In this document: positions 1 through 7,550 of the stretch, piece by piece | How the letters are laid out: each line of letters opens with the position of its first letter | Position numbering within the stretch: position 1 is the stretch's first letter | Origin: Actinocatenispora sera | Lineage (GTDB): Bacteria > Actinomycetota > Actinomycetes > Mycobacteriales > Micromonosporaceae | DNA: 64,000 bases | Direction: 5' to 3' | NCBI RefSeq assembly: GCF_018324685.1 | Contig: NZ_AP023354.1 | Span: 4,154,001-4,218,000, forward strand | Translations under genes and position numbers: made by a program | Notes under the pieces: model-generated | What the model saw: the letters and a program-made list of their open reading frames with translations, nothing else | Database searches by the model: none | Told to the model about the DNA's origin: nothing

Positions 1-1
1 A

Positions 2-130
2 CTGACCGTCAAGGTCCTGCCGATGCAGCAGGACGAGTTCCGCTGCTCGCGGTGCTTCCTGGTGCATCACCGCAGCCAGCTCGCCGCCCAGAAGAACGGG
101 GAGCTGATCTGCGTCGAATGCGCGGCATGA
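2..130 (+). CDS. DUF4193 zinc-ribbon protein, C-terminal fragment
   Basis: Only the last 42 codons are inside the window; the gene starts upstream. The fragment carries two CxxC pairs, CSRC and CVEC, separated by FLVHHRSQLA, which is the typical end of the small actinobacterial DUF4193 zinc-ribbon proteins. The role of the family is unknown. It opens the conserved block that continues with DUF3093, dut and DUF3710, and a stem-loop follows directly after its stop. Confidence 0.85.
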   Translation: MTVKVLPMQQDEFRCSRCFLVHHRSQLAAQKNGELICVECAA

Positions 131-135
131 CCACG

Positions 136-156
136 GGCGTCGGGTGATCCGACGCC
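136..156 (+). terminator. Stem-loop after the DUF4193 gene
   Basis: GGCGTCGG, loop GTGAT, CCGACGCC form a perfect 8-bp stem starting 5 nt after the stop codon. There is no U tract, which is usual for GC-rich actinomycetes. Inferred intrinsic terminator. Confidence 0.5.
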
Positions 157-345
157 GGTGGTTACGCCCACGACCGTGCCCCGAGGTGATGCCGATGCGC
201 ACCACGCCGGGGCACCATGGTGAAAGCGGCAGTTCCTCGGCGGTCGGTGCCGCCGGTGTGCCGGGCCGACGGGCCCGCGTACCGGCGACACCGACCGCGG
301 CGGACTGCCGGGTCGGCGGCGCCGGGCGAAGGCGGGTGGGCACGG

Positions 346-1215
346 ATGAGCGGTGACGAGGATCGCGCCGACGCGGCGCTGTCCGGCGACGTGGTCGCCG
401 CCGACGGCAGCCCGGTCGCCTCGGTCGCCGAACTGTCCGTCCAGGACGACCTCGTCGCGACCATCGCCGACCTGACCGCCGACGATCTGCCGCCCACCGA
501 ACGCCGGCGGCTGCTCGGCCGGCTGGCCGGGCAGGCCGGCCGCACCGGCTGGCGACTGCTGTCCCGGCCGCGCGGTGCGCTGCGCTGGATCGGCGAGACC
601 GTGCTCGAGGTCGCGCCGCACCTGCCGGTCCGTGACCTGGCCACGCTGCAGCGGCACTACCCGGGGTTGGACGGCGAGGCGCTCGCCGAGCGGTTGGTCC
701 GCAACGCCAGCCGGGTGACTGCCGCGATCGGCGCGGCAGGCGGCGGGCTGTCCGCGCTCGAGTGGACCGCGCCACCGACCCTGCTCACCGCGCCGGTACT
801 GCTGTCCGCCGAGACGGTGACCGTGGTGGCGGTGGAACTGAAGCTGATCGGTGAGTTGCACGAGGTGTACCGCATTCCGGTGCCGCGCGGCCCGAGCCGG
901 GCGGTCTCCCTGGTCGGCTCCTGGGCCGGCCGCCGCGGCATCACCCTGGCCAGCGCCGGCCGCGGGCTCGGCGCCTCGCTGGGCCTCGCCGCGCGGCGCG
1001 AACTGGCCGACCGGTTGCTGCGCCGGTTCGGCCGCAACCTGACCACGCTCGGGCCGCTGCTGACCGGCGCCGCGGTCGGCGCCGAGCTGAACCGGCGGGC
1101 CACCCGCGCGGTCGGCGGTGCGGTCCGTCGCGACCTGGCTCGCCACGCGATCCGGCCGACCCCGCCGCCCGGCGGGTACCCACCGGGTTGGCACCCGGCC
1201 GCACCACCCCGCTGA
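346..1215 (+). CDS. Conserved hypothetical protein with a hydrophobic centre
   Basis: 289 residues from the ATG of MSGDED. The open frame continues 43 codons upstream, but that part is Arg/Pro-rich and reads like non-coding sequence. The first 45 residues are acidic. An Arg-rich stretch follows, and residues about 127-172 are glycine- and valine-rich and could associate with membrane. The C-terminus is basic and ends in a Pro/Gly tail. It resembles EcsC-like membrane-associated proteins in composition, but I cannot name a family with certainty. The ribosome binding site is weak. It is convergent with the DUF3093 gene. Confidence 0.6.
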   Translation: MSGDEDRADAALSGDVVAADGSPVASVAELSVQDDLVATIADLTADDLPPTERRRLLGRLAGQAGRTGWRLLSRPRGALRWIGETVLEVAPHLPVRDLATLQRHYPGLDGEALAERLVRNASRVTAAIGAAGGGLSALEWTAPPTLLTAPVLLSAETVTVVAVELKLIGELHEVYRIPVPRGPSRAVSLVGSWAGRRGITLASAGRGLGASLGLAARRELADRLLRRFGRNLTTLGPLLTGAAVGAELNRRATRAVGGAVRRDLARHAIRPTPPPGGYPPGWHPAAPPR

Positions 1216-1276
1216 CCGCGGCGACGCAGCGCGGCCCGGCGGGGCGGTCGTCCGGCCCGGTCGGCTGGCAGGTGGG

Positions 1277-1750
1277 TCAGGCCGGCTGGTCGGCGGTGCG
1301 GTGCAGCGCGTCGGCGAGCCGCTGCGGATGCCGGGAGCTGACGATCCAGTACGGGGTGGGGTCCTGCGGGTCGTCGAGCACGATTCGGACCGCACCGGAG
1401 ATCCACGGGCGCTGGATCACGAACGCGAGCGGGTGCGCGTCGACCGACAGCAGCCGCCGCTTGTCGTCCGCGCCGAGCGGTTCGACCGCGGCGATCACCG
1501 AGCGCGGCAGCCGCGCGTCGTCGATGATGAACTCGGTGTCGGTCACCGCCAGCCGGATCCGTCCCCACCACCACAGGCCGGCGACGACGAGGCCGAGCAC
1601 GACCACGTACGCGGGCCAGCCCGGGTAGCGGCTGAGCGGGCCGTCGAACAGCGCGGCGAGCAGGGCGCCGAGTGCCAGCCCGGCCGGCCAGAACCAGAGC
1701 GGCACCGCGTACCGTTCCCGGTACCGCGGTTGCGTAGGTTCGTCGGTCAC
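1277..1750 (-). CDS. DUF3093 membrane protein
   Basis: 157 residues. Two hydrophobic segments lie close together near the N-terminus (about residues 17-36 and 44-62, containing WWW), followed by a soluble domain with ITDTEF-like and RPWISGAV-like stretches typical of DUF3093. Function is unknown; the family is nearly always found beside dut in actinomycetes, as here. It starts at GTG with no Shine-Dalgarno sequence but a TACGCT hexamer 6 nt upstream on its strand, so the mRNA is probably leaderless. It is divergent from dut, with only 41 bp between the start codons. Confidence 0.85.
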   Translation of the reverse strand: MTDEPTQPRYRERYAVPLWFWPAGLALGALLAALFDGPLSRYPGWPAYVVVLGLVVAGLWWWGRIRLAVTDTEFIIDDARLPRSVIAAVEPLGADDKRRLLSVDAHPLAFVIQRPWISGAVRIVLDDPQDPTPYWIVSSRHPQRLADALHRTADQPA

Positions 1751-1756
1751 GGACCG

Positions 1757-1762
1757 AGCGTA
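1757..1762 (-). promoter_or_regulatory. -10 element of a leaderless promoter (DUF3093)
   Basis: TACGCT on the minus strand, 6 nt before the GTG start. No clear -35. Confidence 0.45.
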
Positions 1763-1791
1763 CGGCGCGGTCGAGCTCGGGAGGAGACCTG

Positions 1792-2349
1792 GTGGGCACC
1801 GTCGATGCCGCCGGCGTGGTGGACGTGCTGGTTCAGCGGCTGGACGAGGAACTACCGCTGCCGGCGTACGCGCAGCCCGGCGACGCCGGTGCCGATCTGG
1901 TGGCGTCGCGCGACGTCACGCTCGCGCCGGGTGAGCGTGCGCTGGTCCCGACCGGGGTGGCGATTGCGCTGCCGGACGGGTACGTCGGGCTGGTGCACCC
2001 CCGCTCCGGGTTGGCGGCCCGGCTGGGTGTGACGGTGCTCAACGCACCGGGTACGGTCGATGCCGGCTACCGCGGTGAGATTCTGGTCAACCTGGTCAAT
2101 CACGACCCGGCCCGGACCGCCCGGCTGCATCGCGGCGACCGGATCGCACAACTCGTCGTGCAGCGGGTGGAACGGGCCCGGTTTCGTCCGGTCGAGCAGT
2201 TGCCGGAGTCGTCCCGCGGCGCCGGTGGGCACGGTTCGACCGGTGGGTTCACCCCGGCCGACCGGTCCGCACCGCCCACCGGTCCGGATCGACGAGACGA
2301 CGCTGGAGAGTCAGTGACCATCTACGGGTGCGGCGAGGTGGCCGAGTGA
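1792..2349 (+). CDS. dut: dUTP diphosphatase
   Basis: 185 residues. Hydrolyses dUTP to dUMP and pyrophosphate, keeping uracil out of DNA and supplying dUMP for thymidylate synthesis; acts as a cytosolic homotrimer. The trimeric dUTPase motifs are visible in order: DAGADL (motif 1), PRSGLAAR (motif 2), [11 protein letters not shown] (motif 3, with the catalytic Asp), GDRIAQLV (motif 4) and the Gly-rich GGHGSTGG (motif 5). About 30 extra residues follow motif 5. The start is GTG, preceded by a good GGGAGGAG ribosome binding site. The stop overlaps the next gene in GTGA, so the two are probably translationally coupled. Confidence 0.95.
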   Translation: MGTVDAAGVVDVLVQRLDEELPLPAYAQPGDAGADLVASRDVTLAPGERALVPTGVAIALPDGYVGLVHPRSGLAARLGVTVLNAPGTVDAGYRGEILVNLVNHDPARTARLHRGDRIAQLVVQRVERARFRPVEQLPESSRGAGGHGSTGGFTPADRSAPPTGPDRRDDAGESVTIYGCGEVAE

Positions 2350-3161
2350 GCCTGTTCAAGCGGCGCAAGGCCAACGAATCGGCCGACGAGTCGGAGCCGG
2401 TCGACGAGACGCGCGACAACGAGTCCACGACCGGCGACGAGGCGGACGAGGCCGCTGCCGGCGCGGACGACACCGCGGCGGCCGGCTCCGACGACGCGGA
2501 TGACGCCGATGACGACGGCGACGGCGACGGCGACGATGACGGCGAGGACGGCGACGATGACGCCGAGGAGGACGCCGAGCGCGGGCCGTACGACATCGAC
2601 GACGCCCCGGACGACGGGCTGGAGCGGCTCGACCTGGGCAGCCTGAAGATCCCGGCGCTGCCCGGCGTCGAGGTGCAGATCCAGGCGAACGAGCAGGGCG
2701 AGATCGCGGCCGTCGCACTGATCGCCGGTCCCAGCGCGGTGCAGGTCGGCGCGTTCGCGGCCCCACGCAGCGAGGGCATCTGGGACGAAGTGCGCGCCGA
2801 ACTGCGCGAGGGCGTCGAGTCCGAGGGCGGCACCGTCACCGAGAAGCGCGGGACCTACGGTCCGGAGCTGGTCGGCCGAATCACCACCCCGGAGGGGCCG
2901 CAGCAGGTCAGGTTCGTCGGCATCGACCGTCCCCGGTGGTTCCTGCGGGCGGTCTTCCACGGCGAGGCGGCGGCCGACCCGGCCGCGGCGCCGGAACTGC
3001 TCGACTGCCTGGGCAAGATCGTGGTGGAGCGCGGCGGTGAGGCGATGCCGGTCCGCGATCCGCTGCCGCTGCGGCTGCCGCCCGAGGCGGTCGAGCAGCA
3101 GCAGGCCGCCGCGGAGCAGGACGTCGACGGCCCCGACGGGCCCGACGGGGCGGGTCGGTAG
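2346..3161 (+). CDS. DUF3710 protein
   Basis: 271 residues starting at the GTG inside the GTGA overlap with dut; the product begins MSLFKRRK, as usual for this family. After the basic start, residues about 10-80 form a low-complexity acidic linker almost wholly of Asp, Glu, Ala and Gly, encoded by a GAC/GAT-rich tract. The folded DUF3710 domain follows (about residues 85-245, with [10 protein letters not shown] and [15 protein letters not shown]). Function is unknown; linkage to dut is conserved in actinomycetes. The acidic linker is longer than I would expect, but the domain looks complete. Confidence 0.88.
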   Translation: MSLFKRRKANESADESEPVDETRDNESTTGDEADEAAAGADDTAAAGSDDADDADDDGDGDGDDDGEDGDDDAEEDAERGPYDIDDAPDDGLERLDLGSLKIPALPGVEVQIQANEQGEIAAVALIAGPSAVQVGAFAAPRSEGIWDEVRAELREGVESEGGTVTEKRGTYGPELVGRITTPEGPQQVRFVGIDRPRWFLRAVFHGEAAADPAAAPELLDCLGKIVVERGGEAMPVRDPLPLRLPPEAVEQQQAAAEQDVDGPDGPDGAGR

Positions 3162-3458
3162 GCCCGCGGTGCCTCCGCATACCGGGCCCGGCGGTACGGC
3201 CGGGCCAGCCCTGACGATCACCGATGCCATCCCGGCGGCGGCGCTGGAGCGCGCCGCCGTCACGTCCACGGAGCCGCTGCGGGGCACCGCCGGACACCCT
3301 CCTCGTACCGAAACCGTGCCGCCGGCCGTCTCCTCGGGCCGGTGTCCCGACGGTACGCACAGCAGGCCGGATACCCGACTTTTCGGGTCATCGTTTTGTC
3401 GTGGAAACGGCGTACGCTTGCTGAGCGGGCGCACGCCCAGGGAGGTGCAACAACGGTC
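3162..3458. other. 297-bp intergenic region
   Basis: No supported gene. The last 60 bp contain a TACGCT hexamer at 3413-3418, about 40 nt before the next start codon, and a GGGAGG ribosome binding site near 3440. This is the likely promoter of the OB-fold/DUF3159 pair, with no convincing -35. Confidence 0.3.
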
Positions 3459-3839
3459 ATGACGACCGGCGAACGCGAGTCGTCGATCAAACGGTTCCTG
3501 CGCCGCATCGCCGCGAGCGATGCGGAGCTGGAGGCGGAGGACCTGCAACGGGGAAGTGCCGAGTCGGGATGCACCCCGGCCCGGTCCTGTGGGCGGGGCC
3601 AGCTTGTCACCGTTACCGGCCGACTGCGTACTGTGGTCTACACGCCACGCACGAACCTGCCCACGCTGGAAGCCGATCTGTTCGACGGCACCGACGTGGT
3701 CACGCTGGTGTGGCTGGGCCGTCGGCACATCGCCGGCATCGAACCGGGGCGGATGCTCACGGTTCGGGGCCGGGTCGCGATGCGCGACGACCGCAAGGTC
3801 ATCTACAACCCGTACTACGAGCTGGAGACGCCGAGGTGA
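3459..3839 (+). CDS. OB-fold nucleic-acid-binding protein
   Basis: 126 residues. After a helical N-terminus (SSIKRFLRRIAASDAELEAEDL) comes an OB-fold of the RecG/aspartyl-tRNA synthetase anticodon-binding type: GQLVTVTGRLRTVVY, LEADLFDGTDVVTLVWLG, RMLTVRGRVAMRDDRKVIYNPYYEL. Probably binds single-stranded nucleic acid; the precise role is unknown. The start was chosen at MTTGERES, which has GGGAGG about 12 nt upstream; longer versions add Arg-rich sequence. The gene sits between DUF3710 and DUF3159 as in many actinomycetes and is separated by 4 nt from the next start. Confidence 0.85.
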   Translation: MTTGERESSIKRFLRRIAASDAELEAEDLQRGSAESGCTPARSCGRGQLVTVTGRLRTVVYTPRTNLPTLEADLFDGTDVVTLVWLGRRHIAGIEPGRMLTVRGRVAMRDDRKVIYNPYYELETPR

Positions 3840-3843
3840 TCGA

Positions 3844-4542
3844 GTGAGCGCCGACGAGCACGCCGAGTCGGCCGCCCCGACCACCGCCGACGAGGCGGTA
3901 CCGACGTTCTCCGAGCAGATGTCGACCCAGCTCGGCGGGATCCGCGGGGTGCTCGAGTCGTGCATCCCGGTCCTGGTGTTCATCGGCGTCAACATCGCGG
4001 TGTCGCTGCGCCCGGCGCTGATCGCGGCGGTCGGCATCGCGGTGCTGATCGGCCTCTACCGGCTGATCCGGCATCAGCCGGTCCGGCACGCGGTGAACGG
4101 CCTGTTCGGCATCGCCATCGGCGGGGTCATCGCCTGGAAGACCGGCCAGGCGAAGGACTTCTACGCACCCGGCATCTTCATCGCGTTCGGGTACGCGGCG
4201 ATCCTGCTCGGCTCGATGGTCGCCCGGCGCCCGCTCATCGGGTACGTCTGGGGCATCGTGATGACCGGCGGCAAGCACACCTGGCGGGAGAGCGGCCGGC
4301 TGCTGCGGGTGTTCCAGTGGCTGACCCTGCTGTGGGCCGCCTGCTTCGTGCTGCGCGGTGCCGTCCAGGGCATCCTCTACTGGGCCGACGCGCCGACGCT
4401 GCTGGGCCTGTCCCGGGTCGCCCTGTCCTGGCCGCTCTACGTCGCCCAGCTCGCCATCACGCTGTGGGCGGTCCGTCGCGCCGCCCGAACCGACCCCGCC
4501 CCACCCCCGCCTGACCCCCGCCCGTCCCCCCGCCCTCGTTGA
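3844..4542 (+). CDS. DUF3159 membrane protein
   Basis: 232 residues, GTG start 4 nt after the OB-fold gene. The N-terminal 35 residues are soluble. Five or six hydrophobic helices then alternate with short loops (for example VLVFIGVNIAVSL, LIAAVGIAVLIGLYRLI, AFGYAAILLGSMV, WLTLLWAACFVLRG). This is a DUF3159 integral membrane protein of unknown function. The extreme C-terminus is proline-rich, and the stop codon lies inside the first TTGATCAAGG repeat. That suggests the tail was altered when the repeat cluster arose. Confidence 0.85.
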   Translation: MSADEHAESAAPTTADEAVPTFSEQMSTQLGGIRGVLESCIPVLVFIGVNIAVSLRPALIAAVGIAVLIGLYRLIRHQPVRHAVNGLFGIAIGGVIAWKTGQAKDFYAPGIFIAFGYAAILLGSMVARRPLIGYVWGIVMTGGKHTWRESGRLLRVFQWLTLLWAACFVLRGAVQGILYWADAPTLLGLSRVALSWPLYVAQLAITLWAVRRAARTDPAPPPPDPRPSPRPR

Positions 4543-4668
4543 TCAAGGTCCCGCCGAGTTGATCAAGGCCTCGCCGAGTTGATCAAGGGAATTGGGCACG
4601 TTGTGCCTGGACGCGCTGTCGCGATCCCTTGATCAACTCCTGCGGCCCTTGATCAACGAGGGCGGGGG
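4527..4668. repeat. Nested TTGATCAAGG inverted repeats
   Basis: Two perfect inverted repeats are nested. The outer pair is 22 bp (4527-4548 and 4647-4668) and contains CCCTCGTTGATCAAGG and its complement. The inner pair is 15 bp, GAGTTGATCAAGGGA at 4576-4590 and TCCCTTGATCAACTC at 4625-4639. A further GTTGATCAAGG lies at about 4558-4568. The whole could fold into a long hairpin after the DUF3159 gene. A related cluster lies at 5865-5942, on the far side of the AbiEi/DUF559 gene. Confidence 0.85.
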
Positions 4669-4692
4669 CGGTGGGGGTGACGGGGTGGTCGG

Positions 4693-4720
4693 GTGTCCAC
4701 AGGGGGCCCGGTTGTCCACA
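4693..4720 (+). promoter_or_regulatory. Two DnaA-box-like 9-mers
   Basis: GTGTCCACA (4693-4701) and TTGTCCACA (4712-4720) lie in direct orientation 19 bp apart. TTGTCCACA is the consensus DnaA box of GC-rich actinomycetes. They lie 52 bp upstream of the AbiEi/DUF559 gene. Whether DnaA binds them is inference. Confidence 0.35.
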
Positions 4721-4771
4721 GGGGACGGCGGTCGGGTCGATGCGGGGGCTCGGAGCGGGGAGTCTCGGCGC

Positions 4772-5713
4772 ATGACCGCACTACGAGATGCCGAAGACCT
4801 CGCGGCGAGTCGGCACGGCGTCATCACCGCCGCGCAGTGTCGGAAACTCGGCGTCGCGATCGGCGACGTTCGTGGCGCCTGCCGCCACGGCCGCTGGCGC
4901 CGCGCGCTGCACGGTGTCTACCTGGTCGAGCGCATGGTCGAGGACGAGTCGGTCGCGCTGGCGCAGGCTGCCGTGTCCTCGGTCCCGGCGGGCAGCGTGT
5001 GCGTGCTGCAGACCGCCGCCCTGCTCCACCGGCTGGCGGTGCCGCGATCGCCGGGGCAACTGCATGTCTCGGTCCCGCCGGATCAGGTTCGTGCTCAGCG
5101 TCGGCGGGACAGGACACTCCGGATCCATCAACTCGTCCATGACCGCGCCGACCGCACGGCGGTCGCCGGTGTGCCATGTACGACCCCGGTTCGCACGGTC
5201 GCGGACCTGATCCTGCGAATGTCGCGGTACGACGCGGTGGCGCTGCTTGACTCCGCGCTGCAGGCACGACTGATCGACGATGTCGGCCAGGTCGAGCCAT
5301 TGCTGCGGGGTCGACGCGGATGCATCCGGGCCCGGCAGTGGCTGGGAGAGACGGCAGTGGCCGAGTCGCCGCTCGAAACACGGGTGCGGCTTCGCTGCAT
5401 CGATGGTGGGGTCCCACCGTCCGATCTGCAGTACGAGGTCCTCGACGGGGACGGTGTGCTGCTGGCGCGCGCCGATTTCGCCTGGCGGCGACAGAAGCTG
5501 CTGGTGGAAGCGGACGGCGAAGGGCCGCACGGCGGTCCGGAAGCGCTGTTTCACGATCGGCGGCGGCAGAACCTGCTCGTCGCTGCCGGGTATCGGATGC
5601 TGCGGTTCACCTGGAAGGACACCCTGCGGCCGGAGACGATCCCGGCCGCGGTACGGGCGGCTCTTGCGCGCGCCTCTTACCCGGCCGACGGCCGCAGACG
5701 TCCTGCGGCCTGA
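4772..5713 (+). CDS. AbiEi-type antitoxin-domain / DUF559 nuclease-like protein
   Basis: 313 residues from the ATG of MTALRDAED. The N-terminal part (about residues 5-55; HGVITAAQCRKLGV, RHGRWRRALHGVYLV) matches the winged-helix AbiEi antitoxin N-terminal domain. The C-terminus resembles DUF559, a Vsr-like PD-(D/E)XK fold: SPLETRVRLR, RADFAWRRQKLLVEADG, FHDRRRQNLLVAAGYRMLRFTWKD. Such two-domain proteins are common and often multicopy in actinomycetes, and a nuclease or defence role is unproven. No partner AbiEii toxin is nearby. The gene separates DUF3159 from the TrkA genes, which I expect to be adjacent, and is bracketed by TGATCAAGGG repeat clusters, so it looks inserted. Confidence 0.75.
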   Translation: MTALRDAEDLAASRHGVITAAQCRKLGVAIGDVRGACRHGRWRRALHGVYLVERMVEDESVALAQAAVSSVPAGSVCVLQTAALLHRLAVPRSPGQLHVSVPPDQVRAQRRRDRTLRIHQLVHDRADRTAVAGVPCTTPVRTVADLILRMSRYDAVALLDSALQARLIDDVGQVEPLLRGRRGCIRARQWLGETAVAESPLETRVRLRCIDGGVPPSDLQYEVLDGDGVLLARADFAWRRQKLLVEADGEGPHGGPEALFHDRRRQNLLVAAGYRMLRFTWKDTLRPETIPAAVRAALARASYPADGRRRPAA

Positions 5714-5858
5714 TTCGCTCGGGCAACCGACGCCCTGGTTGCCCGGCTGACGGCCGCAGACGTCCCGCGGCCTGATTCGCCGGGACAACCGACGCCCTGG
5801 TTGCCCGGCCGACGCCCGCAGACGTCCTGCGGCCTGATCCGCCGGACAACCGGCGCCG
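5681..5858. repeat. 62-bp tandem repeat, three copies
   Basis: Copies start at 5681, 5743 and 5805 with a period of 62 bp; the third is truncated. The first copy contains the last codons and the stop (5711-5713) of the AbiEi/DUF559 gene. The first unit holds two hairpins: GGCCGCAG-ACGTC-CTGCGGCC (5690-5710) and GGGCAACC-GACGCCCT-GGTTGCCC (5721-5744). The second unit keeps both nearly intact. The array may act as a terminator. Confidence 0.85.
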
Positions 5859-5864
5859 GGGGTG

Positions 5865-5942
5865 TCGATCAAGGGCGCACGATGTCGATCAAGGGATTCG
5901 GCCACATTTCACCCGGTCGACGCGAACGAATCCCTTGATCAA
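5865..5942. repeat. Second TGATCAAGGG repeat cluster
   Basis: TCGATCAAGGG occurs at 5865-5875 and 5885-5895. A perfect 14-bp inverted repeat is made by GATCAAGGGATTCG (5887-5900) and CGAATCCCTTGATC (5927-5940). It shares its core with the cluster at 4527-4668 and closes off the AbiEi/DUF559 segment before the trkA genes. Confidence 0.85.
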
Positions 5943-5979
5943 CTTTGCCTGGGGGAGGCCGCGCCGGGAGGGACGGGGG

Positions 5980-6666
5980 TCAGTCGTCGGTGGGTGGGGT
6001 GGGCTCGGCGGCGCCGAGGATGACGCGGCGAACCTCTGACTCGACCTCGGGAATGCAGACGAACACCAGCTCGTCGCCGGCCTCGATCGGGTCGTCCAGG
6101 CTGGGCACCAGGACCCGGCGGCCGCGGACGATGCCCACCAGCGCGCTGTCGTGTGGCAGCGGCACCTCCCGTACCGGCTTGCCGACGTGCGGCCCGTGCG
6201 GCGGCAGGGTGATCTCGACCAGGTTCGCCTGGCCCTGCCGGAAGCTCATCAGCCGGACCAGGTCGCCGACGCTGACCGCCTCCTCGACCAGCGCGGCCAT
6301 CAGTCGCGGCTTGGAGACCGAGACGTCGACGCCCCACTGCTCGGTGAACAGCCACTCGTTCTCGGCGCGGTTGACCCGGGCGACCACCCGGTTGACCGCG
6401 AACTCGGTCTTGGCCAGCAGCGACACGACCAGGTTGGACTTGTCGTCGCCGGTCGCGGCGACCACGACGTCGCAACTGTCCAGCTCGGCGTCGGTGAGGC
6501 TGGACAGCTCGCACGCGTCGGCGAGCATCCACTCGGCGTCCGGCACCCGTTCGGGCCGGATGGCGGCCGGTGCCCGTTCGATCAGCAGGACCTGGTGGCC
6601 CTTGTCGAGCAGTTCCTGGGCGATGGAGCGGCCGACGTTGCCGGCACCGGCGATCGCGATCCGCAT
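5980..6666 (-). CDS. TrkA-family potassium channel/transporter regulator
   Basis: 228 residues. An N-terminal RCK (TrkA-N) Rossmann domain begins MRIAIAGAGNVGRSIAQEL, with the acidic end of beta-2 at IER and the downstream VVAATGDDKSN. A TrkA-C domain follows at about residues 140-218. Such proteins bind NAD(H) or nucleotides in the cytosol and gate a K+ transporter. The ribosome binding site GGAGG overlaps the stop of the upstream trkA paralogue (TAGGAGGTTCCCATG), so the two form a coupled operon. The APC permease read divergently from 7551 is the obvious partner. Confidence 0.92.
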   Translation of the reverse strand: MRIAIAGAGNVGRSIAQELLDKGHQVLLIERAPAAIRPERVPDAEWMLADACELSSLTDAELDSCDVVVAATGDDKSNLVVSLLAKTEFAVNRVVARVNRAENEWLFTEQWGVDVSVSKPRLMAALVEEAVSVGDLVRLMSFRQGQANLVEITLPPHGPHVGKPVREVPLPHDSALVGIVRGRRVLVPSLDDPIEAGDELVFVCIPEVESEVRRVILGAAEPTPPTDD

Positions 6667-6675
6667 GGGAACCTC

Positions 6676-7344
6676 CTAGTGCGCCGAGTCGGCCGGTGCG
6701 GCCCCGGCGGTCGCCGTCACCGTGTCCTGCATGTCGTCGGTGACCAGAAAGAACACCTGGTCACCGTCCTGCAACACGGTGGATGCGGTGGGCAGGGTGC
6801 CGATTCCGAAGCGCATCAGGTACGCCACCCGGGCGCCGGTGGCCTCCTCCAGCGCGCGCAGCGGGTACGCCACCCAGCCGGGATCCAGCGACGCCTCGAT
6901 GATCGCCACCGAGTTGGTGGGGTCGCGCCACATCTCGATGTGCCCCTCCGGCAGCATGTGCCGCAGGATCCGGTCGGCGGTCCACCGCACGGTGGCGACG
7001 GTGGGGATGCCGAGCCGCTCGTACACCTCGGCCCGGCGCGGGTCGTAAATGCGGGCCACCACGCTGGTGACGCCGAACGTCTCGCGGGCGACCCGGGCGG
7101 CGATGATGTTCGAGTTGTCGCCGGACGAGACCGCGGCAAACGCGTCGGCCCGTTCGATTCCGGCCTCGGTCAGCACCTGCTGGTCGAAACCGGTGCCGTT
7201 GACGGTCACGCCACCGAAGTCGTCGCCGAGCCGGCGGAACGCCTCCGCGTTCTGGTCGATCACGGCGACCGAGTGGCCGCGCGCCTCGAGGCTGTGGGCC
7301 AGGGTCGAGCCGACCCGGCCACATCCCATGATCACGACGTGCAT
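6676..7344 (-). CDS. TrkA-family potassium regulator, upstream paralogue
   Basis: 222 residues from the ATG of MHVVIMGCGRVGSTLA; the frame runs further upstream, but only as Arg/Pro-rich sequence. It has an RCK-N Rossmann domain (GCGRVG, VIDQN, VSSGDNSN) and an RCK-C domain near residues 140-205. A GGAGGCGGAGG tract before the start is a good ribosome binding site. It is first in a two-gene operon with the paralogue at 5980-6666 and is divergent from the APC/KimA-like permease, an arrangement conserved in actinomycetes. Probably one regulatory subunit pair for that permease. Confidence 0.92.
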   Translation of the reverse strand: MHVVIMGCGRVGSTLAHSLEARGHSVAVIDQNAEAFRRLGDDFGGVTVNGTGFDQQVLTEAGIERADAFAAVSSGDNSNIIAARVARETFGVTSVVARIYDPRRAEVYERLGIPTVATVRWTADRILRHMLPEGHIEMWRDPTNSVAIIEASLDPGWVAYPLRALEEATGARVAYLMRFGIGTLPTASTVLQDGDQVFFLVTDDMQDTVTATAGAAPADSAH

Positions 7345-7536
7345 CGGCCTCCGCCTCCCAGGTACCGCCCGCCGGGCCGTTCCCCGTCGAGTATCCGGTA
7401 TCCGCGCCGCAGGGGTGCCCTCCCGCGCCGCCGCCGGACGAACCGTACCTGGCGCCGACGGGTACCGGTGGGGCGGCCCGCGGCGGGCGGATGAGACATC
7501 CGGGCGCCTCGGAGCGCGCGGCGGGCGAGGGGCCCG

Positions 7537-7542
7537 TACGCT
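7537..7542 (+). promoter_or_regulatory. -10 element of a leaderless promoter (APC permease)
   Basis: TACGCT, 8 nt before the GTG start at 7551; no Shine-Dalgarno sequence is present between them. Confidence 0.5.
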
Positions 7543-7550
7543 TATCCTCC

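Noticed and set aside
67-1395. Long minus-strand open frame (442 codons) opposite the hypothetical gene at 346
   Set aside because: Arg/Gln/Gly-rich composition with no domain; a shadow frame caused by high GC on the other strand of real genes.
2440-2590. GAC/GAT trinucleotide-rich tract as a possible microsatellite or regulatory repeat
   Set aside because: It is in frame and encodes the acidic linker of the DUF3710 protein; base variation follows codon third positions.
2322-4037. 571-codon minus-strand frame across DUF3710 and the OB-fold gene
   Set aside because: Antisense shadow; low-complexity translation, while the plus-strand genes match known families in conserved order.
4592-4771. 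Upstream in-frame extension of the AbiEi/DUF559 gene
   Set aside because: It would start inside the inverted repeats and translate to Gly/Arg-rich sequence; the family starts at the ATG at 4772.
5681-5858. Possible CRISPR array
   Set aside because: The 62-bp units are contiguous tandem copies without unique spacers, and no cas genes are nearby.
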